Shown piece by piece: positions 28,587 through 37,431 of a stretch of 64,000 nucleotides of DNA. The notes under the pieces were generated by a model, which saw nothing but the letters and a program-made list of their open reading frames with translations, was not told the DNA's origin and did not search any database. Every line of letters begins with the position of its first letter. Position 1 is the first letter of the stretch. Both the position numbers and the translations under genes were made by a program. Origin of the DNA: Paraburkholderia sp. BCC1884 (GTDB taxonomy: Bacteria > Pseudomonadota > Gammaproteobacteria > Burkholderiales > Burkholderiaceae); NCBI RefSeq assembly GCF_900996225.1, contig NZ_CAAJGL010000123.1:248001-312000 (forward strand), given 5' to 3'.

Positions 28587-31472
28587 TCACGCATGCGCGT
28601 CGCGGAAGCAGTCGAGCAACGCTTGCGCCGCTTCGAGGTCGGGCGTTTCGAATCCCTCTGTAAACCGTCGGTAAACTGACAGGAGCCGCGCTCTCGCCTG
28701 CTCCGTTTTGCCGAGTCGATGTCCAAGACGGGCAAGACTCGTCGTGGCGCGCAACTCCCACGACAGCGCCCCCTGCTGTCGCGCCATTTCGATCGCCTGC
28801 TCGTAGAGATGTTCGATCGTTTCGCGGTGCTCCGGCAGGTCGATCGACGCCAGTATTTCACCCTTGATGCGCAAGAGTTCTGGCCGGCACCACAACTCGT
28901 CGTGAACCTTCGACCACGCCAATGCGTCGTCGATTGCCGCTCGTGCCAGCGCGTGATGGCCAGCGAAGCACAAACCTTGGGCGTAAATTCCCGCATACAT
29001 CGGATACCCCATGCCGAAATGTTCGCGCTGCATCTGCTCGAGCCCATCGATCATGGTGGGCAAGCCAGCGGGGTCATGGCGGCGAATCAATAGCGCACCT
29101 TGCAGGCAACGCGCCGGCGCCGCAAATATGACAAGGCCGTGTCTCGCCAGATGCTTTTGCAGCATGTCGAGCTTCGCTTCAGCCGCGACCAGATCGCCGA
29201 CGTGAAGAGCAATCGGGACCGATGCGAGCATCAGCACGTAGCCCAAGGTCAACGCGTTGTCTTTCGCCTGTGCATCGTCGGTCGCTTCCTGTGCCAGGCG
29301 GAGCGCCTGATCCGGTAGCCCCTGAGTCCAGAGGATATTGCTCATGATGCTTTGAGCCGCGACCCGCCATCCGACGTGAAAACGCGATAGCTGCGGCCGC
29401 TGACGCTGGCCCACTTGCCGGCTCAGCACGCGCTCGAGGTAGGCACGCGCGGTGGCCTGCTCACCGATGAAATGCAAGGCAAGTGAGTTCAGTCTTTCGC
29501 CATCGGACAGCGCGGCCGCATTCCCTGACGAGGCAGCCACTGAACAGAATTTGCGCAGCAGTTCATCAGCGACCCGATGCTTTCCTGCGTAGACCAGACT
29601 GCAGCATGCGCCGAGCAGGGAGCGCAACTGGTATTCCTTGTCGCCCAGCTTCTCGGCGATCTCCAGCGCACTCGCCCACGCGATATCGACCTCGGGGACC
29701 ATGCCGCGGGTGTACATCGCCGAGGCAGCGAAGGCCGCATGCAGCTTCATCTTCTGATCGTCGGGAATGAGCACGTCGTCTCCGGCTTCCGACAGCGCGT
29801 ACTCGACGCGACGACGGCACTCCTCCAGCGAGGAAAGGTGTAGCCACGCAGGAATCGCCGACACGGTCAGCGCAATACCAAGCGACGCATCGCCATGGGC
29901 GGCGAACGCCCAGTTGAGCGCCGCGCGGAGGTCGTCGATCGCGCTCAAGCGTGTTTCCAGCCAGCTCTCATCCGACGCGGCGCTCCACTGATTTTCCGCC
30001 TGCGCATACAGCGCCTGGAAGTGTTCGGCATGCCGTCGCAAGACCGTGTTCAGTTCGCCCGCATCGGCAAGCTTCTGCCGCGCGTAGTCGCGCGTCGTGT
30101 CCAGCAGACGATAGCGCACTCTCTCGCCCCTGACGTCGGCCGAAACCATCGACTTCGCGACCAGCCCGGCGATCGCGTCGATCACCGCGGACGCCGGCAC
30201 ATCGCCGCTGGCGGACACAGCCGTGGCGGACGTCAGGAGGAAGCCGCCGGCAAACACCGCGAGTCGGCGCAGCACGATACGCTCGACCTCGGGCAACAAC
30301 TGATGGCTCCAGTCCAATGTTGCTGCGAGAGTGCGGTGGCGTTGCGGGCCCGCGCGCCGGCCTTGCCCCAGTCTGTGAGAGCGCTCGCCGAGCAAGGTCA
30401 GCAACTCGTGCACGCCGAATGCATCCAGACGCGTTGCGGCCAGTTCGATCGCGAGGGCGATCCCGTCCAACCGGCGGCAGATCTCGGCGACCACCGCGGC
30501 ATCGTCGTCGCGAAGACCGAAGCCAGTGCGGCTGGCCGCGGCCCGTTCCATGAACAACTGCACGGCGGGATATTGCAGCGCTTCGTCTGCGGTCAGACTC
30601 GCCGATTTGATCGGACAGACGAGCGGCTCCAGCCGAAATACGTGCTCACCGGTGGCCCGCAGCGGTTCGCGGCTGGTGGCGAGCACCGATACGTTCGACG
30701 TTGTCGAGACAAGATGCTCCGCGATGGCGGCCGCCGCTTCGATGACATGCTCGCAACTGTCGAGCACGACCAGTTGCGGCCTGTTGCAGAAGGCGAAATA
30801 GTTTGCCAGCGCCGTGGCGACGTCATGCGAATGCACCGCCAGCCCGGCGGCGGTCGCGATTGCCTGAGGCACAAAGCTCGCGTCGGCCAGCGTGGACAGA
30901 TCGACAAACCACACGTCGCGCTCATGCGCTCCGACCATCCTCTGGGCCAACGCCAGCGCGACAGTCGTCTTGCCGATGCCGCCCGGGCCCGTGACCGTCA
31001 CCAGTCGCACGCGCGAGAGCTGAACGGACAACGCGTCGAGGGTCGCCGAGCGCCCGATCGGTCGCACCAGCGTGGCTGGAATGTTGTGTGTGGCCTGCGT
31101 TTGCCTGTCGGGCGACACCCCAGCTGAAGCGAGCGACCCGTATTCGACGGGCGCGACGAAACGATAACCGTGACCGATAACCGTGGCCAGATAACGCTGA
31201 TCCTGAGAGTCCTCGCCGAGTGCCTTGCGCAAGGCGGCAATCTGGACCTTGAGATTATTTTCTTCAACGACGGTTTTGGGCCAGGCGCGGGCCATCAATT
31301 CCTGTTTGCTGACCAGCTCGCCATGACGCTCCACCAGCACGGTCAGTATCTCGAGGGCCCGGCTACCCACACGCACACGCCGTTCGCCATCAAGCAGAGT
31401 CTGCCGGGTTGGCGTGAGTCGAAAAGGGCCAAACAGGAAAACCTGGCCCACGGCATCTGGCGGACTGGTCAC
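28587..31472 (-). CDS. Winged-helix transcriptional regulator fused to NB-ARC/STAND-type ATPase and TPR-like repeats
   Basis: A 961-aa protein. An OmpR/PhoB-type winged helix covers about 10-110 (FGPFRLTPTRQTLLDGERRVRVGSRALEIL, then TVIGHGYRFVAPV). A P-loop NTPase covers about 140-420 (TGPGGIGKTTVAL, LVVLDSCEHVIEAAA, ATSREPL, RLDGIALAIELAATRL). The remainder is alpha-helical repeats like the sensor region of MalT-type STAND regulators. This family couples an unknown inducer to transcription. The start is GTG 31472, with an AGG-containing Shine-Dalgarno that overlaps the arm of an inverted repeat, suggesting autoregulation. Target genes are unknown. Confidence 0.9.
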   Translation of the reverse strand: MTSPPDAVGQVFLFGPFRLTPTRQTLLDGERRVRVGSRALEILTVLVERHGELVSKQELMARAWPKTVVEENNLKVQIAALRKALGEDSQDQRYLATVIGHGYRFVAPVEYGSLASAGVSPDRQTQATHNIPATLVRPIGRSATLDALSVQLSRVRLVTVTGPGGIGKTTVALALAQRMVGAHERDVWFVDLSTLADASFVPQAIATAAGLAVHSHDVATALANYFAFCNRPQLVVLDSCEHVIEAAAAIAEHLVSTTSNVSVLATSREPLRATGEHVFRLEPLVCPIKSASLTADEALQYPAVQLFMERAAASRTGFGLRDDDAAVVAEICRRLDGIALAIELAATRLDAFGVHELLTLLGERSHRLGQGRRAGPQRHRTLAATLDWSHQLLPEVERIVLRRLAVFAGGFLLTSATAVSASGDVPASAVIDAIAGLVAKSMVSADVRGERVRYRLLDTTRDYARQKLADAGELNTVLRRHAEHFQALYAQAENQWSAASDESWLETRLSAIDDLRAALNWAFAAHGDASLGIALTVSAIPAWLHLSSLEECRRRVEYALSEAGDDVLIPDDQKMKLHAAFAASAMYTRGMVPEVDIAWASALEIAEKLGDKEYQLRSLLGACCSLVYAGKHRVADELLRKFCSVAASSGNAAALSDGERLNSLALHFIGEQATARAYLERVLSRQVGQRQRPQLSRFHVGWRVAAQSIMSNILWTQGLPDQALRLAQEATDDAQAKDNALTLGYVLMLASVPIALHVGDLVAAEAKLDMLQKHLARHGLVIFAAPARCLQGALLIRRHDPAGLPTMIDGLEQMQREHFGMGYPMYAGIYAQGLCFAGHHALARAAIDDALAWSKVHDELWCRPELLRIKGEILASIDLPEHRETIEHLYEQAIEMARQQGALSWELRATTSLARLGHRLGKTEQARARLLSVYRRFTEGFETPDLEAAQALLDCFRDAHA

Positions 31473-31477
31473 GACGA

Positions 31478-31506
31478 TTTACCTGTATTAACCGTTGACA
31501 GGTAAA
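31478..31506 (-). promoter_or_regulatory. Candidate autoregulatory operator and promoter of the winged-helix regulator
   Basis: A perfect 9-bp inverted repeat, TTTACCTGT (31478-31486) and ACAGGTAAA (31498-31506), lies just upstream of the GTG start. A further degenerate half (CCAGGTTAA, about 31518-31526) follows. On the minus strand, a -35-like TTGTGT and a -10-like TTAATA about 18 bases apart bracket one arm. Binding here would block RNA polymerase or the ribosome. Confidence 0.5.
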
Positions 31507-31567
31507 TATACACAAATCCAGGTTAATCGTGCGTCGGGTCAATAAGCGCACGGCATCCCCGATCGGA

Positions 31568-33403
31568 TCAGGTTTGCGCGACCGGGTCCGAAGCACGAGC
31601 AGTCTGGGCAAGCACCTGCCGCTCGTTCAGCGCCCCATGAATTTGCGCCACGACGGCCGCACCTTCGCCTACGGCAGCAGAGACCCGCTTGATGGAACCA
31701 TAACGCACGTCGCCGATTGCAAAGACGCCTCTCACTGTCGTTTCGAGCGCCTGAGTTGCGTTGTCATAGCCGGTGCGCGCCGAGGTGCCCGTCAAGACAA
31801 AGCCCTTGGCATCCGTCTCGACACTGCAGTCCTTTAGCCATCCGGTATTCGGCTCCGCGCCGGTAAACAGGAAAAGATGCCGGACAGAGAATGAAAGGAG
31901 ACCATTCGGGCCCTCGCACGCGATATGGGACAAGCCTGCCTCGTCGTCCGTCAGCGCAACGACTTCTGTGGCGGTATAGAGCGTCACGTTAGGAAGCCGG
32001 GTGATACGGTCGATCAGGTATTGAGACATATGCTCGTCGAGACTCTTGCCACGGATGATCAGATGCAAATGCTTCGCGTGAGACGCCAGATAGACCACGC
32101 CTTGACCGGCGGAGTTACCGCCGCCGACCACCACTACCTCCAGACCCCTGCACAACTCCGCCTCGACAGGAGAGGTCCCAAAGAACACGCCGCGGCCCGT
32201 CAACTGCTCGAGGCCCGCAATCGACGGTCTCACGTAGGCGGCGCCAGAGGCAATCACCACCGTGTGCGACGCAACGCGTTTGCCGTCTTCGAGTTCCACC
32301 TGCAACGGCATGCAGTCGCAGCGAAGGAGCTTGATGCGCGTTGGAATGGAAATGTGCACGCCGAATTTCTGCGCCTGCACGTAGGCTCGCCCCGTTAGGG
32401 CCTGCCCGGAAATGCCCGCCGGAAAGCCCAAATAGTTTTCTATTCGCGCGCTGGTGCCCGCCTGCCCTCCCGGTCCCCAACTATCGAAGATCGCGACCGA
32501 CAATCCTTCCGATGCCGCATACACAGCCGCCGCCAGACCAGCGGGCCCGGCTCCGACGATCGCCACATCGTAGGTGTGGGATGGGTCGAAGTCCGGCAAC
32601 CAGCCAAGGGTGCGTGCGACACGATTCTCATCCGGAGCACGCAGTACCGTGCCGTCCGGACAGATCACGATGGGAAAGTCCGCCGCAGTCGCCGAAACAC
32701 GCTGCAGCAGCGTCGCTGTTTCCGGATCTTCGCGCGCGTCGATCAGCGAATACGGATACGAATTACGTCTGAACAGATCCTGCAGCGCGATCACGCGCCC
32801 ATCGGTCGAGTCTCCGATCAGCACCGGACCACTGCCGCGTTCGATCAATCCGACTCGCCGTAGAAGCAGCGCGCGCATGATCTTTTCGCCCAGCTCGGCT
32901 TCCATTACCAGAAGCCTGCGCAGATCCAGCGAATCGATCACGATCGCCGTGGTGTCCTCGACGACCAGCCCATCTCCCAGACTCGGATGGCCAAAAAGTT
33001 GCGCAATTTCCCCGAGAAACTGTCCCACGTGATACTCGAAAACGCGATGTATCCGACCGATGGCATCGCGTCGAACCACCCGAACATGTCCCTTCAACAT
33101 GATGACCAGACCCGGACTCGCATGGCCCATGGTGAACATGACCTCACCTGCCGCCCACTGCATCTCTTTGCCGAATGCGCGTGTCCTGTCTATTTCCCGC
33201 TGCGGGAGTGTCGGGAACATCTGCTCCTGTCTGCTGGACAGTACAGATGCGGCCGCGTCGGGTCCAATCGGATTGACGAAATGCAGGTGTGGATCGAGCA
33301 GTTCTTTATTCCGTGTGCCGGTGTGAAGCGGGATGGCGTCATCCCAGGGCAGGTTTTCGATCTGATGCGTCAACTCATTCACAGACTTGTCGTCGCTTTC
33401 CAT
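31568..33403 (-). CDS. CNB domain - thioredoxin-like - thioredoxin-reductase-like FAD oxidoreductase fusion
   Basis: A 611-aa soluble flavoprotein. Residues about 45-190 form a cyclic-nucleotide-binding fold (GQFLGEIAQLFGHPSL, without the usual Arg in the phosphate cassette). About 200-280 resembles a thioredoxin/glutaredoxin fold without a CxxC. About 290-600 is a TrxR-like module with two dinucleotide motifs (VGAGPAGLAAAVYAASEG and VVVGGGNSAGQGVVYLA) and the C-terminal GVFAIGDVR FAD motif. Where TrxR has its redox CATC there is FGTSP, so disulfide reduction in the classic way is unlikely. ATG 33403 has GGAGG upstream. Such fusions occur in many proteobacteria and actinobacteria, with physiological role unknown. 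Confidence 0.85.
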   Translation of the reverse strand: MESDDKSVNELTHQIENLPWDDAIPLHTGTRNKELLDPHLHFVNPIGPDAAASVLSSRQEQMFPTLPQREIDRTRAFGKEMQWAAGEVMFTMGHASPGLVIMLKGHVRVVRRDAIGRIHRVFEYHVGQFLGEIAQLFGHPSLGDGLVVEDTTAIVIDSLDLRRLLVMEAELGEKIMRALLLRRVGLIERGSGPVLIGDSTDGRVIALQDLFRRNSYPYSLIDAREDPETATLLQRVSATAADFPIVICPDGTVLRAPDENRVARTLGWLPDFDPSHTYDVAIVGAGPAGLAAAVYAASEGLSVAIFDSWGPGGQAGTSARIENYLGFPAGISGQALTGRAYVQAQKFGVHISIPTRIKLLRCDCMPLQVELEDGKRVASHTVVIASGAAYVRPSIAGLEQLTGRGVFFGTSPVEAELCRGLEVVVVGGGNSAGQGVVYLASHAKHLHLIIRGKSLDEHMSQYLIDRITRLPNVTLYTATEVVALTDDEAGLSHIACEGPNGLLSFSVRHLFLFTGAEPNTGWLKDCSVETDAKGFVLTGTSARTGYDNATQALETTVRGVFAIGDVRYGSIKRVSAAVGEGAAVVAQIHGALNERQVLAQTARASDPVAQT

Positions 33404-33565
33404 CGACGTGCCTCCAGAAAAGACCATGCGGGTGATGTCGGACCGGACCGAAGGACGTGTTTATTCACTTCACGAAGACCTTAGTCGCGTTCGTCAATTC
33501 GTGTTGGAGCCCGTGCGTATTCGCAAAAGCCTGCGCGTTGGTAAATGCGGCGCGTGTCCGTATTG

Positions 33566-33955
33566 CTACTTCGGCGCGTACTGCATTTCACCATTGCCGA
33601 ATGACCAGTCCTCGCGAGCAACATCGGTCAGGCTGATTACGATGTCTTCCTTGCGCACGCCTGTCTTCTCGTGAATGCCGTCGGCGACCGCCCTGTAAAA
33701 AGCCTTTTTTATTTCGACGGTACGCCCGGTGTTCCATGTCACCTGAATGAAGACCATTTCCGGAGAATAGGTGATGCCGAGATAGCCTTCGGCGGGATAG
33801 ATGAGCTCGTCCGATGAGTGGCGAGTGATGATCTGAAATTTGTCGCCTTCCGGAACACCGACGACGGTCCTTAACGACTCGTACACGGTATCGCTGATGG
33901 CGCGAACCGCCTCCGGCGAGACGTTGCTTGACAGGTTGATTCGCGCGAGAGGCAT
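33566..33955 (-). CDS. Tautomerase-superfamily protein
   Basis: Small protein of 129 aa beginning MPLARINLSS. After removal of Met the N-terminal Pro would be the catalytic base of a 4-oxalocrotonate tautomerase/MIF-type fold. The length is that of the longer tautomerases. It ends with VSLTDVAREDWSFGNGEMQY, a pattern common in Burkholderiaceae homologues. ATG 33955 is preceded by TAGGAGA, and a longer upstream frame overlapping mqo is rejected. It lies 50 bases downstream of mqo in the same orientation. Substrate unknown. Confidence 0.88.
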   Translation of the reverse strand: MPLARINLSSNVSPEAVRAISDTVYESLRTVVGVPEGDKFQIITRHSSDELIYPAEGYLGITYSPEMVFIQVTWNTGRTVEIKKAFYRAVADGIHEKTGVRKEDIVISLTDVAREDWSFGNGEMQYAPK

Positions 33956-34005
33956 GTGATTTCTCCTAAGACGTTCATTACCCGTTGCTTCTTTCCAAAC
34001 TGCGA

Positions 34006-35505
34006 TTAATCGTTGACGAGTCCCAGCGCCGCGGCCGTATCCGCCCGGCTCTTGTTGCACGCGTCGGCATCCTGCTTGAGGTCGATGCCGTAGGTCGGCA
34101 GGATTTTCCTCAGCTTCGGTAGCCAGCCGCTTTCGGTCAACTCGGCGGGGAAACATTTTTGCAGAACCGCAACTGCAATCGACGCGGCCGTCGAAGCTCC
34201 CGGCGATGCCCCGAGCAACGCGACTAGCGACCTGTCGTCGGCAGCGACCAGTTCAGTTCCAAACTCCAGTACGCCCTCGCGGCTACTATCAGGCTTGATG
34301 ATCTGGACGCGTTGGCCTGCCACCGCCTTTTTCCAGTCCTGCTGCTTCGCGTCGGGGAAAAACTGCTGAAGCGCGGCGAACATGTGATTTGAGCTTTGCA
34401 GCACCTGGCCGACCAGATATTCGCTCAGCGCCCAGTTGTCGCGCGCGACCGCCAGAAGTGGCAAGACGTTATCCGCATGGATCGATTCGAACAGGTCGGC
34501 ATAGGAACCGTGCTTCAGGAAACGGCTTGAGAATCCTGCGTACGGTCCAAACAGCAACGACCGCTTACCTTCGACGATGCGTGTGTCCAGATGGGGCACC
34601 GACATCGGCGGCGATCCATGCGCAGCCTTGCCATAAACCTTGGCGTGGTGGCGTTCGCTGATTGCATCGACATCGCATCGCAGCCAGATACCGCTGACCG
34701 GAAATCCGCCGTAGCCCCGCCCGGCCGGAATCTTCGACATCTGAAGCAATTCGACCGATCCGCCGCCCGCACCGATGAAGACGAATCTCGCGGTGGTCGA
34801 CTGCACCTCCTGCGTCCGCGCATTACGCACGTCGACACGCCAATGTCCGTTGGTGTCCTGTTCGAGTCCGATGACGTGCTGATCGTAGTGAATCGAAATG
34901 CCGGGTTGCGCCGACAGATGTTTGATAAGCAGATGCGTCAGCGTGCCGTAGTCCACATCTGAACCCGCGGCGATGCGCGTGGCCGAGACAACTTCGTTCG
35001 TGTCACGATTTTGCATGACCAGCGGTACCCAACTACTGATCTCACTGCCGCTGTCGCTGTACTCCATCCCACTGAAGCAATGATGCCTGGACATCTCGCC
35101 GAAGCGTGCCTTCAGAAAGTCGACGTTTTCCTTTCCTTGCACGAAGCTCATGTGCGGGCACGCATGAATGAATGCGTGCGGATCGGCGATGGTCCCGGCC
35201 TTGACCATGTAGGTCCACAACTCCCGCGAGATGTCGAATTCCGTATTGACCTCAAGCGCCTTCGAGATGTCCACGCTGCCATCCGGCTTCTGAGGCGTGT
35301 AGTTCAATTCGCAGTTGGCCGCATGGCCGGTGCCGGCGTTATTCCATGCTGCGGAGCTTTCCTGCGCGCAGTCGTCCAGCGTCTCGAACACGACCATCTT
35401 CAGCGCCGGCTCAAGTTCTTTCAGCACGGTGCCGAGTGTCGAACTCATGATGCCGGCGCCGATCAACACGACATCGGCGGTCTCGGGGATGTTTTCGTTT
35501 GACAT
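34006..35505 (-). CDS. mqo: Malate:quinone oxidoreductase
   Basis: FAD-dependent peripheral membrane enzyme of 499 aa oxidising malate to oxaloacetate with electrons to quinone. It shows the FAD-binding LIGAGIMSSTLG at about 14-25, then SSAAWNNAGTGHAANCELNYTP, GRGYGGFPVSGIWLRC, FGPYAGFSSRFLKHGS and LLGASPGASTAAS, all hallmarks of Mqo. ATG 35505 (MSNENIP) has CAGGAG upstream. It sits with fumC upstream and a tautomerase downstream, so fumarate hydration and malate oxidation are encoded together. Confidence 0.96.
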   Translation of the reverse strand: MSNENIPETADVVLIGAGIMSSTLGTVLKELEPALKMVVFETLDDCAQESSAAWNNAGTGHAANCELNYTPQKPDGSVDISKALEVNTEFDISRELWTYMVKAGTIADPHAFIHACPHMSFVQGKENVDFLKARFGEMSRHHCFSGMEYSDSGSEISSWVPLVMQNRDTNEVVSATRIAAGSDVDYGTLTHLLIKHLSAQPGISIHYDQHVIGLEQDTNGHWRVDVRNARTQEVQSTTARFVFIGAGGGSVELLQMSKIPAGRGYGGFPVSGIWLRCDVDAISERHHAKVYGKAAHGSPPMSVPHLDTRIVEGKRSLLFGPYAGFSSRFLKHGSYADLFESIHADNVLPLLAVARDNWALSEYLVGQVLQSSNHMFAALQQFFPDAKQQDWKKAVAGQRVQIIKPDSSREGVLEFGTELVAADDRSLVALLGASPGASTAASIAVAVLQKCFPAELTESGWLPKLRKILPTYGIDLKQDADACNKSRADTAAALGLVND

Positions 35506-35521
35506 CAGGAACTCCTGCTCT

Positions 35522-35911
35522 TCACGCCTTAGGGTTGGCAACAAACGGGGCGTCGACGCCCGGCGCGAGGATCACGTACGCCCTGCGCCACGGGTTTTCG
35601 TCGATCAGCTTCCAGCTATGGCCGCTTCCGGTTGTGTCCTCGGCTAGCAATACGTCGCCGGGGCGCAAGATGAAGTGCTTGCCTTCACGCGTCTGGAAGT
35701 CGAGCGTTCCGCTCAGCGTTATGACGTATTGACGCGTGGGAGCGTCGTGCCATTCGAAGGCGCCGCCGGCATTCGTCTCCCGGAACGAAATCGATTTGGC
35801 CTCTACAGTGAGGCTCAAAATGTCGCCTCGATCTCCTTTGGGCAGATCGATCGAGCCCTCCTCGAAGTGACTGTCGTTGTCTTCGCCAGTCCAGATTCTT
35901 ACGCAACGCAT
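35522..35911 (-). CDS. Cupin-domain protein
   Basis: Small single-cupin protein of about 129 aa. The conserved beta-barrel motifs are recognisable: EWHDAPTRQYVITLSGTLDF and the second motif around FILRPGDVLLAEDTTGSGHSW. It may bind a metal through His and Glu residues in these motifs. Its function is not inferable. ATG 35911 is used here; GTG 35914 is closer to ideal spacing from the upstream AGAGGG and is equally possible. It lies between fumC (113-base gap) and mqo (16-base gap) in one apparent operon. Confidence 0.85.
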   Translation of the reverse strand: MRCVRIWTGEDNDSHFEEGSIDLPKGDRGDILSLTVEAKSISFRETNAGGAFEWHDAPTRQYVITLSGTLDFQTREGKHFILRPGDVLLAEDTTGSGHSWKLIDENPWRRAYVILAPGVDAPFVANPKA

Positions 35912-36024
35912 CACGATGTCACCCTCTATACGAGATCACTGCCAGTTGAACAAGAGCTTCGCGCCGACCGTCCTGCCATGAATGACGGGTCGCATGCAGA
36001 CGTCGCACGCCTGGCGTCATGGCA

Positions 36025-37431
36025 TTACTTTTCTGTTGCGACGTACGGCTTGACCATTTTGGCCGGATCGACCACACGATCGAACTCCTCCCCGGAAACG
36101 AATCCCAATTCCAGCGCGGCCTGCTTCAGCGTCAGATCGTGGTCCATCGCGTGGTGGGCGATTTGCGATGCCTTGTCATAGCCGATCACGGGAGCGAGTG
36201 CGGTTACCAGCATCAGCGAGCGCTCGACGTATTCGTTGATCTTTTTCAGATTCGGGCGAGTTCCTTCCACGAGAAAGCGTCGGAAATTCGTGCTCCCGTC
36301 AGTGAGCAGCGTGATCGATTGAGTCAGATTGAAAATGATGAGCGGCTTGTAGACGTTCATCTCCAGATATCCGCTCGCCCCACCGAAGCCGACCGCCACG
36401 TCGTTTGCCATCACTTGTACGGAGAGCATGGCCAACGCCTCCGCCTGGGTTGGATTGACTTTGCCAGGCATGATGGACGAGCCGGGTTCATTTTCTGGAA
36501 TCACGAGTTCGGCGAAGCCTGCGCGCGGTCCACACGACATCAGGCGAATGTCGTTCGCGATCTTGTAGAGCGAAGTCGCAAGCGTCCGACATACGCCGGA
36601 GAAATTGACCAACGCATCGTGCGCGCCTTGCACCGTGAATTTATTCGGCGCGCTGACGAAGGGCAGATGCGTGAGATTGGCGATTTCGACGGCCGCGGCC
36701 TCCGCAAAGCCCGGCGCTGCGTTGATGCCGGTGCCGACCGCCGTGCCACCGAGAGCCAGACGATAGACGCCATGCAGGGCGGCGTCGATTCTCGTCAAAT
36801 TGTCGTCGAGCATGCCCACGTAACCCGACCATTCCTGACCGAGCGTGATTGGCGTGGCATCCTGCATGTGGGTGCGACCGATCTTGACGATGTTCGCCCA
36901 CTCAGTGGCCTTCGTCGCAATCGCGTCGCGCAATGCCTTTACCGCCGGAATCAGACGCTGGGTCGTATCGACGGCGACAGCGATGTACATCGCCGATGGA
37001 AATGAGTCGTTCGACGACTGCGACATGTTGACGTGATCGTTTGGGTGAACCGGTGTCTTAGTGCCGAGCGGTGTGCCCGCGATCTGACAGCAACGGTTGG
37101 AGATCACCTCGTTCACATTCATGTTGAACTGCGTGCCGCTGCCCGTCATCCACACGTGCAAAGGAAACATGTCGTGATGTTGCCCCGCGAGAATCTCATC
37201 GCAAACCTGCGTGATCAGGCCGTGAATTTTCGCGTCGAGACGTTTGCCTGCGAGATTGGCATTCGCCGCCGCTTTCTTGAGGATCGCATAGGCGATGATC
37301 ATTTCGCGGGGAATCAGATCGCTGCCGATGCTGAAGTGCTCGAGAGAACGCTGCGTTTGCGCGCCCCACAGTTTGTCGATCGGAACGTCTACTCCGCCCA
37401 TGCTGTCGGACTCTGTGCGAACGTCACTCAT
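36025..37431 (-). CDS. fumC: Fumarate hydratase class II
   Basis: Iron-independent fumarase of 468 aa (fumarate to malate). Family features are SDSMGGVDVPIDKLWGAQTQRSLEHF, TGSGTQFNMNVNEVISNR, HPNDHVNMSQSSND, QDATPITLGQEWSGY and the superfamily signature GSSIMPGKVNPTQAE. ATG 37431 has GGAG eight bases upstream. It is the first gene of a fumC-cupin-mqo-tautomerase cluster. FumC is commonly oxidant-resistant and induced when Fe-S fumarases fail, which fits a replicon-borne accessory copy. Confidence 0.96.
   Translation of the reverse strand: MSDVRTESDSMGGVDVPIDKLWGAQTQRSLEHFSIGSDLIPREMIIAYAILKKAAANANLAGKRLDAKIHGLITQVCDEILAGQHHDMFPLHVWMTGSGTQFNMNVNEVISNRCCQIAGTPLGTKTPVHPNDHVNMSQSSNDSFPSAMYIAVAVDTTQRLIPAVKALRDAIATKATEWANIVKIGRTHMQDATPITLGQEWSGYVGMLDDNLTRIDAALHGVYRLALGGTAVGTGINAAPGFAEAAAVEIANLTHLPFVSAPNKFTVQGAHDALVNFSGVCRTLATSLYKIANDIRLMSCGPRAGFAELVIPENEPGSSIMPGKVNPTQAEALAMLSVQVMANDVAVGFGGASGYLEMNVYKPLIIFNLTQSITLLTDGSTNFRRFLVEGTRPNLKKINEYVERSLMLVTALAPVIGYDKASQIAHHAMDHDLTLKQAALELGFVSGEEFDRVVDPAKMVKPYVATEK

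Noticed and set aside
29895..31127. Plus-strand open frame of about 410 codons across the STAND-type regulator.
   Set aside because: Antisense to recognised winged-helix and P-loop domains; composition is Arg/Gln/His-rich with no domain.
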